Source: Denitrificimonas caeni (GTDB lineage: Bacteria > Pseudomonadota > Gammaproteobacteria > Pseudomonadales > Pseudomonadaceae). From it: DNA of 64,000 bases. The notes beneath the pieces are model-generated. The model saw only the letters and a program-made list of their open reading frames with translations, was not told where the DNA came from and searched no databases. Positions 45,370 through 54,725 of this stretch are shown here, in pieces (position 1 is the stretch's first letter; every line of letters begins with the position of its first letter). The translations under genes were made by a program, and so were the position numbers. The stretch lies in contig NZ_CAJHOA010000005.1 in the NCBI RefSeq assembly GCF_905120345.1, forward strand, positions 139,574-203,573, given 5' to 3'.

Positions 45370-47637
45370 ATGTTGAATTTAGAACTTGAGGTCACCCTCA
45401 ATTTGGCATTTAAAGATGCTCGGGTCAGTCGTCATGAATATATGACGGTTGAACATCTCTTATTGGCTTTGCTAGATAATCGTGAGGCCGCAAAAGTGCT
45501 GCGTGGTTGTGGTGTCAACCTTGATGCCTTGCGCCATGATTTACGTACTTTTATTGAGAATACGACGCCCCTCTTGGCAGAAAATATTGAAGATGCTGAG
45601 ACACAACCCACGCTTGGTTTTCAGCGGGTACTGCAGCGTGCGGTATTCCATGGGCAAAGCTCAGGTAAGCAAGAGGTCGGTGGCTCAAGTGTTTTAGTCG
45701 CGATTTTTAGCGAAGCGGATAGCCATGCGGTGTACTTGCTGAGACAGCATAACGTTCAACGTCTTGATGTAGTCAGCTATATCTCTCATGGTTTAGACTC
45801 GGATAGTGGCAGCTCAGCGACAGACTCTGCGGATCATGAAGCAGGCGAGAGTGAGCAGGACGCACCTGCGAATCCTTTATTGGCGTATACGCAAGATTTA
45901 AATGAGCAAGCCCGTCAAGGTCGTATTGATCCACTGATTGGTCGCGAGCATGAGCTGGAACGCGTGGCACAAATTCTAGTGCGTCGCCGTAAAAATAACC
46001 CCTTGCTGGTTGGTGAAGCGGGCGTTGGTAAAACCGCGATTGCTGAAGGTTTGGCGCGACGTATTGTTGACGGCGACGTTCCCGAGATTTTACTCAAAAG
46101 CGTGGTCTATTCGTTGGATTTAGGTGCGCTACTAGCAGGTACTAAATACCGTGGCGATTTTGAAAAACGTTTAAAAGATTTACTCAATGAACTGCGCAAA
46201 CGTCCGCACGCGATTTTGTTTATTGATGAAATTCACATGATTATTGGCGCCGGCGCCGCCTCTGGCGGAGTGATGGATGCTTCGAATTTGCTCAAGCCCT
46301 TGTTGTCATCTGGGGAAATTCGCTGCATTGGTTCGACAACCTACCAAGAGTTTCGTGAGATTTTTGAAAAAGATCGTGCCTTGGCCCGTCGTTTTCAAAA
46401 AGTGGATATTAGTGAGCCTTCGGTGGATGATACTTACCGCATTTTGCAGGGCTTAAAAGAGCATTTTGAGCAGCATCACCAGATTACATACACTGACGCA
46501 GCCTTGCGTGCTGCCGCAGAGTTGGCAGCCAAACACATCAACGATCGTTATATGCCGGATAAAGCCATTGATGTGGTCGATGAGGCTGGGGCTTTCCAAC
46601 GTTTGCAGCCTAAAGACCGGCGCGCTGAATGCATTGATGTCACCCAGATTGAAGAAGTGATCGCAAAAATTGCTCGTATTCCTACGCGCCAAGTGAGCAG
46701 CTCAGATAAAGAGCAGTTGCGTCACCTTGAACGTGATCTGCGTTTGACGGTATTTGGTCAAGAGGCAGCGATTGATGCCTTAGCGACGGCGATTAAATTA
46801 TCGAGAGCAGGACTTAAATCAGCCAATAAGCCCGTTGGTTCTTTCTTATTTGCCGGTCCGACTGGGGTCGGTAAAACAGAAGTGGCTAAGCAGTTAGCTA
46901 ACTCGCTGGGTATTGCTTTAGTACGCTTTGATATGTCTGAATATATGGAACGCCATACCGTTTCGCGCCTGATTGGTGCACCGCCAGGTTATGTGGGTTT
47001 TGATCAAGGTGGGTTACTCACCGAAGCGATTACTAAGCAACCGCATTGTGTCTTGCTGTTGGATGAAATCGAAAAAGCCCATCCTGATGTCTTTAATCTG
47101 TTGTTACAGGTGATGGATAACGGCACCTTGACTGACAACAATGGCCGTAAGGCTGATTTTAAACATGTGATTCTGGTGATGACCACCAACGCTGGTGCTG
47201 AGTCAGCTGCCCGTGCGTCTATGGGCTTCTCACATCAAGATCACAGTAGCGATGCAATGACAGTGTTGAAGAAGACCTTTAGTCCTGAGTTTCGTAATCG
47301 TCTCGACAGCATTATTCAATTTGGCCGCCTAAGTCCGCAAACCTTGCAGTCTATTGTTGATAAGTTTTTAACCGAGCTGCAAGCGCAGTTAGAAGAGAAA
47401 CGCGTGCAATTGGATGTCACTGATGCGGCACGTCATTGGTTAGCCGAGCATGGCTATGACCAAGATATGGGTGCAAGGCCCATGGCGCGTTTGATTCAAG
47501 ATCATATTAAACGGCCACTGGCTGAAGAGATTCTATTTGGCGCACTGGCAGATAAGGGTGGTATTGCGCAAGTAGATGTCGATGGCGAGCGTTTAGTATT
47601 GACCTGTGTAAAAGAACGTAACGCAGAACCTGCATAA
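45370..47637 (+). CDS. clpA: Clp protease ATP-binding subunit ClpA
   Basis: 755 residues. AAA+ unfoldase partner of ClpP. N-domain (about 1-145, [35 protein letters not shown]), D1 with Walker [13 protein letters not shown] (about 215) and Walker [15 protein letters not shown], and D2 with Walker [15 protein letters not shown] (about 497) and [16 protein letters not shown] ClpP-docking IGF/L-type loop is expected but was not pinpointed. Intact, usual length. An imperfect terminator hairpin follows at 47662. Confidence 0.95.
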   Translation: MLNLELEVTLNLAFKDARVSRHEYMTVEHLLLALLDNREAAKVLRGCGVNLDALRHDLRTFIENTTPLLAENIEDAETQPTLGFQRVLQRAVFHGQSSGKQEVGGSSVLVAIFSEADSHAVYLLRQHNVQRLDVVSYISHGLDSDSGSSATDSADHEAGESEQDAPANPLLAYTQDLNEQARQGRIDPLIGREHELERVAQILVRRRKNNPLLVGEAGVGKTAIAEGLARRIVDGDVPEILLKSVVYSLDLGALLAGTKYRGDFEKRLKDLLNELRKRPHAILFIDEIHMIIGAGAASGGVMDASNLLKPLLSSGEIRCIGSTTYQEFREIFEKDRALARRFQKVDISEPSVDDTYRILQGLKEHFEQHHQITYTDAALRAAAELAAKHINDRYMPDKAIDVVDEAGAFQRLQPKDRRAECIDVTQIEEVIAKIARIPTRQVSSSDKEQLRHLERDLRLTVFGQEAAIDALATAIKLSRAGLKSANKPVGSFLFAGPTGVGKTEVAKQLANSLGIALVRFDMSEYMERHTVSRLIGAPPGYVGFDQGGLLTEAITKQPHCVLLLDEIEKAHPDVFNLLLQVMDNGTLTDNNGRKADFKHVILVMTTNAGAESAARASMGFSHQDHSSDAMTVLKKTFSPEFRNRLDSIIQFGRLSPQTLQSIVDKFLTELQAQLEEKRVQLDVTDAARHWLAEHGYDQDMGARPMARLIQDHIKRPLAEEILFGALADKGGIAQVDVDGERLVLTCVKERNAEPA

Positions 47638-47661
47638 TATAGCCCCTGCTTTCAAGTAAGC

Positions 47662-47691
47662 TGCCAAAGACAAGAGACTTTGTCTTTGGCA
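47662..47691 (+). terminator. Hairpin terminator after clpA
   Basis: 12-bp stem TGCCAAAGACAA / TTGTCTTTGGCA with loop GAGACT, 24 bp past the clpA stop. There is no T run, so it may be a weak terminator or an mRNA 3'-end stabiliser. Confidence 0.55.
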
Positions 47692-47930
47692 TGCATCCTG
47701 CTTGATATACAAAATTAGTGTCAATAAACTGTGCATTTGTCAAAAATAGCACTAAGGCGATGGTCTATACCAATTATTTTAGGAAGTATGGGCGATAGAC
47801 CTTTAGTTGTTATTCTTTTTGCCGATACCTAGCCACTAGGCACGATAGTCATACTCAGGGGTGTTAATAGTATGAACTGTCTAGCTGAAACAGTTATTGA
47901 ACATTTTATTCAGCGGTTTTGGGGTCAAAC

Positions 47931-49556
47931 ATGATGAGTCACCAGCCAGCAAAACGTCAGATGTCAGTGCAAACAAAAATAAATATTGCTTTGTTATCAG
48001 TTTTTTTTGTTGTGATGTCAGCCTCACTAATTTTCTCTGCTAATAATGAGAAAAAGCTAGTTTTAGACGTTGTTGAAACGCAGACAAAAGATGCAGCAGA
48101 CAGTTACTTTGACAGCATTAATACCATGATGCTGACCGGCACTATGGCGAAGCGTAATGTGTTGCGCGATAAAATCCTCGCGCGACCTGGCGTGACTGAC
48201 GCGCGGATTATTCGTACTGAGGCGGTCACCTCTGTGTATGGCGCAGGTTACGATCACCAAGCTCCGGCGGATGAGTTGGATCGTCGAGCGTTGGCTGGTG
48301 AGGCTATTATGCACATCACTGAAAACAGTGATGGACGGCTATTGACCGTAATTAATCCGATACATGCTCAAAGTAATTACCGCGGCACCAATTGCTTAAC
48401 GTGTCACCAAGTGGCTGAAGATACGGTATTGGGAGCGGTACGTATCAGTTATTCATTAGAAGCATTGGATGCTCAGGTCGAGCGTAATCTGTGGACTGCC
48501 GCAGGCATTCAGTTGCTGTTGTTGCTGGCTGGCCTGGTGGTGATTATGTACATTGTGCGCCGCACTGTACTTAAACGTATTCATGCCATGCGTCATACCA
48601 TGGAAGCCATTGCTAGAGATGATGACCTAAGGCATACAGTGGTGATTGAGGCCCATGATGAAGTGGGAGCAATGGGCGAGGCTTTTAATCACATGATTGC
48701 TAAGTTTAAGCACAGCTTGCATGCGGTTTCTGACGTGACACAGCAGTTGAATGTTGTGTCTGATCAAGTCTCTAGCGTCGCAGATACCACTTTGAAAGCT
48801 GTGGTGGATCAGCGTACCGAAACCGATATGGTTGCCTCGGCGATGAATGAAATGAGTGCCACTGTGCAAGAGGTGGCTCGACACGCTGCCCAAACAGCGC
48901 AAGCTTCACAAGAAGCTGATGATGAGTCGAAAGCAGGTGTTTTAGTTGCTGAGCAAGCAATTGATGGCATCCGAGAGTTAATTGCAGAGATTGAAAGTGC
49001 TGCAGCTGTAGTGCAACAGGTCGAAGCTGACACAGCCAGTATCAGTGCGGTTTTGGATGTTATTAAAGGTATTGCTGAGCAAACCAACTTATTGGCGTTA
49101 AATGCGGCGATTGAAGCAGCACGAGCGGGTGAGCAAGGACGAGGCTTTGCGGTGGTTGCGGATGAGGTTCGAACGTTAGCCTCACGTACGCAAAAGTCGA
49201 CTGAAGAAATTCAAAATATGATTGAGCGCTTGCAGCACGGTGTAAACAACGCTGTGGGGGCGATGGCAGGTGCCCAAGGTCGTGCGACGTCAGGCTCTGT
49301 TTGCGTAGAAAAAGCGTCGCAAAGCTTGCATGTGATTGCGGCTGAGGTGGCGACTATCAATGATATGAATACACAAATTGCCACTGCTGCAGAAGAGCAG
49401 AGCGCGGTTGCTGAAGAGATCAACCGTAATATTACGACGATCAGTAGCATTGCTGATAACACTTCTACTGGTGCGACGCAAACCGCGCACAGCAGTGAGG
49501 AGTTGGTGCGTTTAGCGGCGGAACTACAACGGTTAGCGAATCAGTTTAAGTTGTAG
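47931..49556 (+). CDS. Methyl-accepting chemotaxis protein with periplasmic heme c motif
   Basis: 541 residues from ATG 47931 (GGGG 7 nt upstream). TM1 about 17-36, a periplasmic sensor about 37-188, TM2 about 189-209, HAMP about 210-265, and a cytoplasmic signalling domain with the hairpin tip [20 protein letters not shown] and [14 protein letters not shown]. The sensor contains NCLTCHQV: a Cys-x-x-Cys-His motif (155-159) as in c-type cytochromes, so it may carry covalent heme and sense redox, oxygen or NO-like ligands. Ligand unproven. It stands alone in its transcription unit, with a bidirectional terminator behind it. Confidence 0.9.
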   Translation: MMSHQPAKRQMSVQTKINIALLSVFFVVMSASLIFSANNEKKLVLDVVETQTKDAADSYFDSINTMMLTGTMAKRNVLRDKILARPGVTDARIIRTEAVTSVYGAGYDHQAPADELDRRALAGEAIMHITENSDGRLLTVINPIHAQSNYRGTNCLTCHQVAEDTVLGAVRISYSLEALDAQVERNLWTAAGIQLLLLLAGLVVIMYIVRRTVLKRIHAMRHTMEAIARDDDLRHTVVIEAHDEVGAMGEAFNHMIAKFKHSLHAVSDVTQQLNVVSDQVSSVADTTLKAVVDQRTETDMVASAMNEMSATVQEVARHAAQTAQASQEADDESKAGVLVAEQAIDGIRELIAEIESAAAVVQQVEADTASISAVLDVIKGIAEQTNLLALNAAIEAARAGEQGRGFAVVADEVRTLASRTQKSTEEIQNMIERLQHGVNNAVGAMAGAQGRATSGSVCVEKASQSLHVIAAEVATINDMNTQIATAAEEQSAVAEEINRNITTISSIADNTSTGATQTAHSSEELVRLAAELQRLANQFKL

Positions 49557-49584
49557 TAACGCCGCTTTGCTAAGCATTTAAGAT

Positions 49585-49616
49585 ACAAAAAAACATGCTA
49601 TGGCGTGTTTTTTTGT
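49585..49616. terminator. Bidirectional terminator, mcp / coiled-coil gene
   Basis: Stem ACAAAAAAACATGC / GCGTGTTTTTTTGT with loop TATG and one G-T pair. The A and T runs in the arms give a U tract on both transcripts. It serves the chemoreceptor (+) and the convergent gene (-), whose last codons overlap it. Confidence 0.78.
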
Positions 49617-50542
49617 AAAGTGCGCATTTGTTCTTGTAACGCGCTGATAGTGCGGTTGGTTTGTGCGCGATATGCATCGAAATCAGCCAAGGACGGCCCT
49701 GTGTTGCGCGCCGGTGCTGCAACGGGAGTTGGAGCTGCGCGTTGTTCGAGTTCACTGCGTAAAATCAGAATATCTTGCTGTAATCGAGTCAGGTCAGCAC
49801 TGGCTGCGCTGTTATTTTGTAGCGTAGCGAGTTCTGTTGTGATGTTTTTTAAGCGTGTTTTGAGCTCGTCAAGTTGAACTAATTGCTGCTGATGGGTCTG
49901 TGTTTTTTCTGCTAACTGCAGCAGCTCGGTGCGCTGTGTCGCGAGTTGTTTGCTTAGATTGGATTGTTCTGCCGAGAGAATGGTATCGCGTTGAGTTGCA
50001 GCTTCCTGCTGCGATTCTAGAGCGCTGCTCAAGCGACTGCTACGCTCGTTAAGTGTCGCAACTTGGCCGGTCAGTTGTGTCAAGCGTGAAGCGTATTCAG
50101 CTAAACTGATGTGTTGTTTTTTTTGAGTGTCTACAGCACTATTTTCAAGTGTATTTAGACGCATTTTAAGCGCTTCATTATCGCTTAGAACTGAGGTTTG
50201 TGTCGCACTGACCTTGCCGGTGATATCGTTGATACGGCCCGCTGCATCTTCACTTATTTTTGAGAAACTGTCTTGTGTGGCAATCAGTTGCTGCTCTAAT
50301 AACTGCATGCGTTGCATACTCCACCAGCCAAACACTGCGCTAGAGCATAAAATAGCAAGGGTCAACGCCGATAGAGCACCCAGAGCTTTATTCGATCGGC
50401 GCGGTGCCGCTGCTTGAGCCGAGAAGGCAATAGGACTATCCAGCAGCGGGATATCTACTTTTGATCTATTAAACTGCGGCTCAATTCGTCCGCTAGAAGG
50501 GTTAAGCTGTTCATCGAAGTCATCGTCAGTGTCATTGCGCAT
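49598..50542 (-). CDS. Single-TM coiled-coil protein, unknown function
   Basis: 314 residues from MRNDTDDD (ATG at 50542); the frame opens further upstream (50593) with a hydrophobic leader that looks spurious. An acidic N-terminus and a short PxxDSP region come before one TM (about 55-77, ALGALSALTLAILCSSAVFGWW). Then follow ~170 residues of heptad-rich coiled coil (Leu, Gln, Ser, Thr), a Pro/Ala linker (APTPVAAPARN) and a short final helix. It resembles uncharacterised pseudomonad inner-membrane proteins with envelope roles, but I assign no function. No catalytic motif is seen. Confidence 0.65.
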   Translation of the reverse strand: MRNDTDDDFDEQLNPSSGRIEPQFNRSKVDIPLLDSPIAFSAQAAAPRRSNKALGALSALTLAILCSSAVFGWWSMQRMQLLEQQLIATQDSFSKISEDAAGRINDITGKVSATQTSVLSDNEALKMRLNTLENSAVDTQKKQHISLAEYASRLTQLTGQVATLNERSSRLSSALESQQEAATQRDTILSAEQSNLSKQLATQRTELLQLAEKTQTHQQQLVQLDELKTRLKNITTELATLQNNSAASADLTRLQQDILILRSELEQRAAPTPVAAPARNTGPSLADFDAYRAQTNRTISALQEQMRTLQKNTP

Positions 50543-50841
50543 AGTCAGTAAACCAGTTTTAAAACAGATAAAAAATGAAATGCAGTATAGCAAAATACTT
50601 TGCTACTGCTGCTTAACACCTTAGGTGCAGATAACCTTTAGGGTTCAATATTACTTATCATGAGGCTGCAGTTTAGGTTGCGAGTGCGGTGTGTATTGTA
50701 CGTATCAGTACGAATGCGTGCGTCCACATTACGAGTGTCTTTAGATATCAACCGCAGGCTATGGGTTTACTTATAAACAGTAGTATCTACTATCTCGAGC
50801 GATTAAACTGCGGCCTCTCATTACAGCCAGTGGAGTACCCT

Positions 50842-51414
50842 ATGAGTTTATTTTTAGTGGGTTTATTGATTGTCGCAGTTTTGCTTGCGACTTGGGCTGT
50901 GAGCCTCTATAACGCTTTGGTGCGCTTAAAGCATGGTGTCACTAAAGCATGGTCGAATATTGATGTGCTGTTGAAGCAGCGCCACGATGAGCTACCAAAA
51001 CTGGTGGAAACCTGTAAGCAATATATGCAACATGAGCGGCAAACATTGGATGCCGTAATTACGGCGCGTAATGCCGTTTCCAATGCGCGTGAACAGCATG
51101 ATATTGGCGCGCTAGGTGCTGCTGAAACGGGACTACGCTCAGGCTTAGGCAAGCTATTTGCTTTGGCAGAGAATTATCCAGAGTTGAAAGCTAACGAAAG
51201 TTTCCAGTTTTTACAGCAACGCATCAGTGGCTTAGAAAATGGCATTGCTGACCGTCGCGAACTGTATAACGAAGCAGTTAATCTTAATAACGTTCGTATT
51301 GAGCAGTTTCCTGATGTGCTTATCGCGCGTTACTTTAATTTTGTTGCGGCTGAATTGTTACGCTTTACTGATGCTGAAAAAGCTGATGTTGATATCAAAA
51401 GCCTGTTTGGTTAA
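50842..51414 (+). CDS. LemA family protein
   Basis: 190 residues from ATG 50842 (GGAG 8 nt upstream); the frame is open further left without a better start. N-terminal TM (about 2-24, LFLVGLLIVAVLLATWAVSLYNALV), then the LemA helical domain: VTKAWSNIDVLLKQRHDELPKLVETCK (about 33-60), ALAENYPELKANESFQFLQ and RRELYNEAVNLNNVRIEQFPDVL. The function of LemA proteins is not established. The next gene starts immediately after its stop, so the pair is probably a functional unit at the inner membrane. Confidence 0.9.
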   Translation: MSLFLVGLLIVAVLLATWAVSLYNALVRLKHGVTKAWSNIDVLLKQRHDELPKLVETCKQYMQHERQTLDAVITARNAVSNAREQHDIGALGAAETGLRSGLGKLFALAENYPELKANESFQFLQQRISGLENGIADRRELYNEAVNLNNVRIEQFPDVLIARYFNFVAAELLRFTDAEKADVDIKSLFG

Positions 51415-52314
51415 GTGGTTGTGGATATTGTCGGTATTAGTGTTTTTTTAGCGGTAACCAGTACCGTCTGTTTAGGCAGCGGCTGGTGGTGCATTAATAA
51501 TTTAAAGAAAGCCCGTTACCTATTAGATACGCCCACCTCAAAGGTACGTTCGGCAGCGCAAGGTTATGTTGAGTTGTACGGTGTTCTTCAGCAAGGCGTA
51601 GGGCAGTTGAATGCACCTTTGAGCGCTGTACCGTGTGTCTGGTGGTCATTTAGGATTGATGAGCAAGTGCGCAGCAGTAAGGATAATACTCGCTGGCAGT
51701 CGCTAGAAAAAGCCAGCAGTACTGCGCTGCTGTGTCTAAATGATGGTACAGGCGATTGTCTGATTGATCCGCAAGGTGCGCAGGTGCTGCCAATGACCAA
51801 AAAAATCTGGTATGGCACTGAGCGGTATCCGCAGCAGAAACATCTGCAGCCACACTTTCTAAAAACTTTACTGCTTGGAGCCAAGCGCTATCGTTACACT
51901 GAGCAACGCTTACATGTCGATGAACCACTGTATGCGATTGGTGATTTTGTCAGTCGTGGCGGTGCTCAAGAGGCCTTTGATTTACTCGCCAGTCAAGGCG
52001 CGTTGATTCGTGAATGGAAGCGTGACTATGTTGGCTTATTACGCCGCTTTGATCGTGACCGTAATGGTCAACTCGATCAGCAGGAATGGCATAATGTGCG
52101 TCAGAGCGCCAAAATCGAAGCCGAGCGCTTACAGCGTGCGCGCAGTGCGGATCCGGTGCAGCATTATTTGCGTAAGCCAGAAGAAAACCAGCCGTTTATT
52201 TTGTCCAGTTACGGTGAGGATGACATTGCTAAACGCTTTTACTGGCAAGCGCTATTGGCGGCGTCTCTGTGTCTTGCTAGTGCGCTTGGCGCAGCCTATA
52301 TCATCAACACGTAG
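51415..52314 (+). CDS. GIDE-domain membrane protein with an EF-hand-like loop
   Basis: 299 residues. GTG start directly follows the lemA stop. TM1 about 4-26, a GIDE-type domain (about 40-175: VELYGVLQQG, CVWWSFRIDEQ, CLNDGTGDCLIDPQGAQVLP), a cytosolic or periplasmic helical part with DRDRNGQLDQQEW (about 218-230), and TM2 near the C-terminus (about 278-297). The loop keeps the EF-hand pattern Asp1, Asp3, Asn5, Gly6, Asp9, Glu12. GIDE domains otherwise sit in the mitochondrial ligase MULAN and in prokaryotic proteins next to lemA. Role unknown; calcium binding is inferred. Confidence 0.8.
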   Translation: MVVDIVGISVFLAVTSTVCLGSGWWCINNLKKARYLLDTPTSKVRSAAQGYVELYGVLQQGVGQLNAPLSAVPCVWWSFRIDEQVRSSKDNTRWQSLEKASSTALLCLNDGTGDCLIDPQGAQVLPMTKKIWYGTERYPQQKHLQPHFLKTLLLGAKRYRYTEQRLHVDEPLYAIGDFVSRGGAQEAFDLLASQGALIREWKRDYVGLLRRFDRDRNGQLDQQEWHNVRQSAKIEAERLQRARSADPVQHYLRKPEENQPFILSSYGEDDIAKRFYWQALLAASLCLASALGAAYIINT

Positions 52315-52327
52315 CTGTAAGCGATTG

Positions 52328-53671
52328 CTATTTAACCAGGTGCTGCTGTTCTAAAGTGCTCATCAATACGCGCACTTTCTGAATCGATTCTTGATACTCG
52401 TCGTTTGGATTGGAGTCATAAACGATTCCGCCGCCGCCCCAGCAACTGATTTCACCTTGATTGGCCAGTAAGGTGCGAATGGTAATTGAGCTGTCCATTT
52501 CACCACGTGTATCCAGATAGAAAATACTACCGCAATAAATACTGCGTACGCTGGCTTCGAGTTCTTCGATAATTTGCATGGCACGACGTTTCGGTGCGCC
52601 GGTAATCGAGCCGCCTGGAAAACTACCGATCAGTACATCGAGGGCATCGTATTGTGGCGCTAAAGTGCCAGTGACGCTGCTGACCATATGATGGACATTG
52701 GGATAACTTTCTAGAGCAAAGAGCTCCGGCACACGAATACTGCCAGTGCTGCAATAGCGGCCTAAGTCATTACGTAGCAAATCAACAATCATTAGATTTT
52801 CTGAGCGATCTTTAGCGCTGGCTAATAAATCATCCGCTAGAGCTTGATCCTCAAGCGCTGCTACCGCGCGAGCACGGGTGCCTTTAATCGGGCGGCTTTC
52901 TACGTGACGCTGGCGAACTTGAATAAAGCGCTCGGGTGATAAGCTGACAATTGCTTGCTTATCATTGACGCGAATAAAGCTGGCAAATGGAGTTGGGCAC
53001 TGTTGCCGCAAACTGATATAGGCCTGCCAAGGATCACCTTGATAGTGACTGCTAAAGCGTTGCGTATAGTTGACTTGATAACAGTCGCCGGCAGCAATGT
53101 AGTTGTGCACGCGATCGAGGTCAGCGTAGTAGCGTTGAGCTGTGATACGAGGTTCAAAGACGCTGGTGAGTCTAAAGGGTGCAGTGCTAGGGGTGGTTGG
53201 CGTGGTTGTAAAGAGTGCTAACAGTTCATCGCTACGCTGCGTGGACATGCTGGGGTGGCACATCAACCAGCAGTGTTGCAGTTGATGATCAGTGATCAAC
53301 GCCCAGTCATATAGATTGACTGTGGCGCTGGCTAAGCCTTCAATGTCAGTCGCTTGCGCAAGCGTATTCAATTCGTAGGTTAAATAGCCGATCAGACCGC
53401 CAGTAAACGGTAGTTCAATGCAATGAGGTGTTTGGCATTGCTCAAGCTGTGTTAGCAGTGTTTGGCAGCGCTGACGAAATGAGTCGAGCGTTTCTTCGAC
53501 GTTGGGTATAAGGCTTGCCAGTGGCCAAGCGCTGATCAGGTCAAAACGACCGCGTTGACTGATCGGCTGACCTGAATCCAAGAGAACCGCGCCTGCTTGC
53601 GCATGCACGTATTGGAAATAATAGGCAGGATCAACATGATAGCTAAGAGGAAAAAGCTGGCAGGTTAGCAT
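52328..53671 (-). CDS. pabB: Aminodeoxychorismate synthase component I
   Basis: 447 residues from ATG 53671 (a GTG two codons upstream is in frame). Converts chorismate plus ammonia to 4-amino-4-deoxychorismate for folate. Chorismate-binding signatures: ESRPIKGTRARA (the Lys typical of PabB, where anthranilate synthase has Ala), SENLMIVDLLRNDLGRYC, SFPGGSITGAPKRRAMQIIEELE and GGGGIVYDSNPNDEYQES. It starts in the SYHVDPAYYFQ region typical of PabB and TrpE. It ends 13 bp from the GIDE gene stop (convergent). Confidence 0.92.
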   Translation of the reverse strand: MLTCQLFPLSYHVDPAYYFQYVHAQAGAVLLDSGQPISQRGRFDLISAWPLASLIPNVEETLDSFRQRCQTLLTQLEQCQTPHCIELPFTGGLIGYLTYELNTLAQATDIEGLASATVNLYDWALITDHQLQHCWLMCHPSMSTQRSDELLALFTTTPTTPSTAPFRLTSVFEPRITAQRYYADLDRVHNYIAAGDCYQVNYTQRFSSHYQGDPWQAYISLRQQCPTPFASFIRVNDKQAIVSLSPERFIQVRQRHVESRPIKGTRARAVAALEDQALADDLLASAKDRSENLMIVDLLRNDLGRYCSTGSIRVPELFALESYPNVHHMVSSVTGTLAPQYDALDVLIGSFPGGSITGAPKRRAMQIIEELEASVRSIYCGSIFYLDTRGEMDSSITIRTLLANQGEISCWGGGGIVYDSNPNDEYQESIQKVRVLMSTLEQQHLVK

Positions 53672-53734
53672 AAGCACTGGGTCACGCTAAGTCAGGCGAC
53701 GATGCCTGTGCTTAGCGTAGAGGCCTCACACATT

Positions 53735-54721
53735 TTATTGAGGTAGGCTGGAGGCAAACAGATTCTGAGAAAAACGCATACGCTCTTCAACAGATTCGGT
53801 AATACCTTTACGTTTTAAATCGGCAATATGATGCTCGACAGCATGCGCGCGTAGCGTCAATCCTGCGTTATTAGCGATTTGAATGTTTAGGCCCGGTCGC
53901 GCATTAAGCTCTAAAATTAATGGGCCTTTTTCTTGGTCCAGAACCATATCTACACCAATATAACCCAGTCCACATAGCTCATAACAACCTGATGCAAGAC
54001 GCATAAAACCATCCCAGTCCGGCAGTTGTACGCCGGCCACTAGGTTACTGGTGTCGGGGTGTTTGTTGATTATATTGTTCAGCCAGGTTCCTTGTAAGGT
54101 GATACCTGTGGCTAAATCTACACCGACACCAATGGCGCCTTGGTGCAAATTGGCTTTACCGCCTGACTGGCGTGTGGGTAAGCGCAACATGGCCATGATC
54201 GGATAGCCCATCAAGACAATCACACGAATATCGGGTACGCCTTCATAACTGATGCTTTTGAACAGTGGATCAGGTGTTACACGGTACTCAATCAAGGCGC
54301 GGTCACGCGAGCCACCGAGCGAGTAGAGACCGGTTAAGATACTTGAAATTTGATATTCAATTTCTTCGTGACTGATGATCTTGCCTGAGACTGTTTTGTA
54401 ACGATCTTCAAAGCGATCAGCAATTACCAAAATGCCGTCACCGCCTGCACCCATTGCCGGTTTGATCACGAAATCGGTACGGTCACCGATAATTTTATCG
54501 AGCTTTTCGATTTCTTTTTCGGTAGAAATTACACCATACATTTCGGGCACATTGATGCCGGCTTCGATAGCGCGCTCTTTGGTCAGGATTTTGTCATCCA
54601 CCAAGGGGTAGAGACTGCGTTTATTGTACTTGAGTACGTAGTCGGCATTACGGCGATTGATACCCATAATGCCTTTAGCACTGAGTTCACGCCACGTTTT
54701 AATTAAACCAAACCCAAGCAT
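53735..54721 (-). CDS. Alpha-L-glutamate-ligase-related ATP-grasp protein
   Basis: 328 residues. ATP-grasp fold: FVIKPAMGAGGDGILVI (about 96-112), YRVTPDPLFKS, and the metal/phosphate end GVDMVLDQEKGPLILELNARPGLNIQIAN (about 268-295, with ELNARPG). It is related to RimK-type ligases that join glutamate or other residues to a carboxyl group. Substrate unknown. It forms an operon with the 7-TM inactive transglutaminase (4 bp gap) and the retropepsin-like peptidase, a trio conserved in Pseudomonas-type genomes, apparently a protein or peptide modification system at the envelope. Confidence 0.88.
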   Translation of the reverse strand: MLGFGLIKTWRELSAKGIMGINRRNADYVLKYNKRSLYPLVDDKILTKERAIEAGINVPEMYGVISTEKEIEKLDKIIGDRTDFVIKPAMGAGGDGILVIADRFEDRYKTVSGKIISHEEIEYQISSILTGLYSLGGSRDRALIEYRVTPDPLFKSISYEGVPDIRVIVLMGYPIMAMLRLPTRQSGGKANLHQGAIGVGVDLATGITLQGTWLNNIINKHPDTSNLVAGVQLPDWDGFMRLASGCYELCGLGYIGVDMVLDQEKGPLILELNARPGLNIQIANNAGLTLRAHAVEHHIADLKRKGITESVEERMRFSQNLFASSLPQ

Positions 54722-54725
54722 GATA

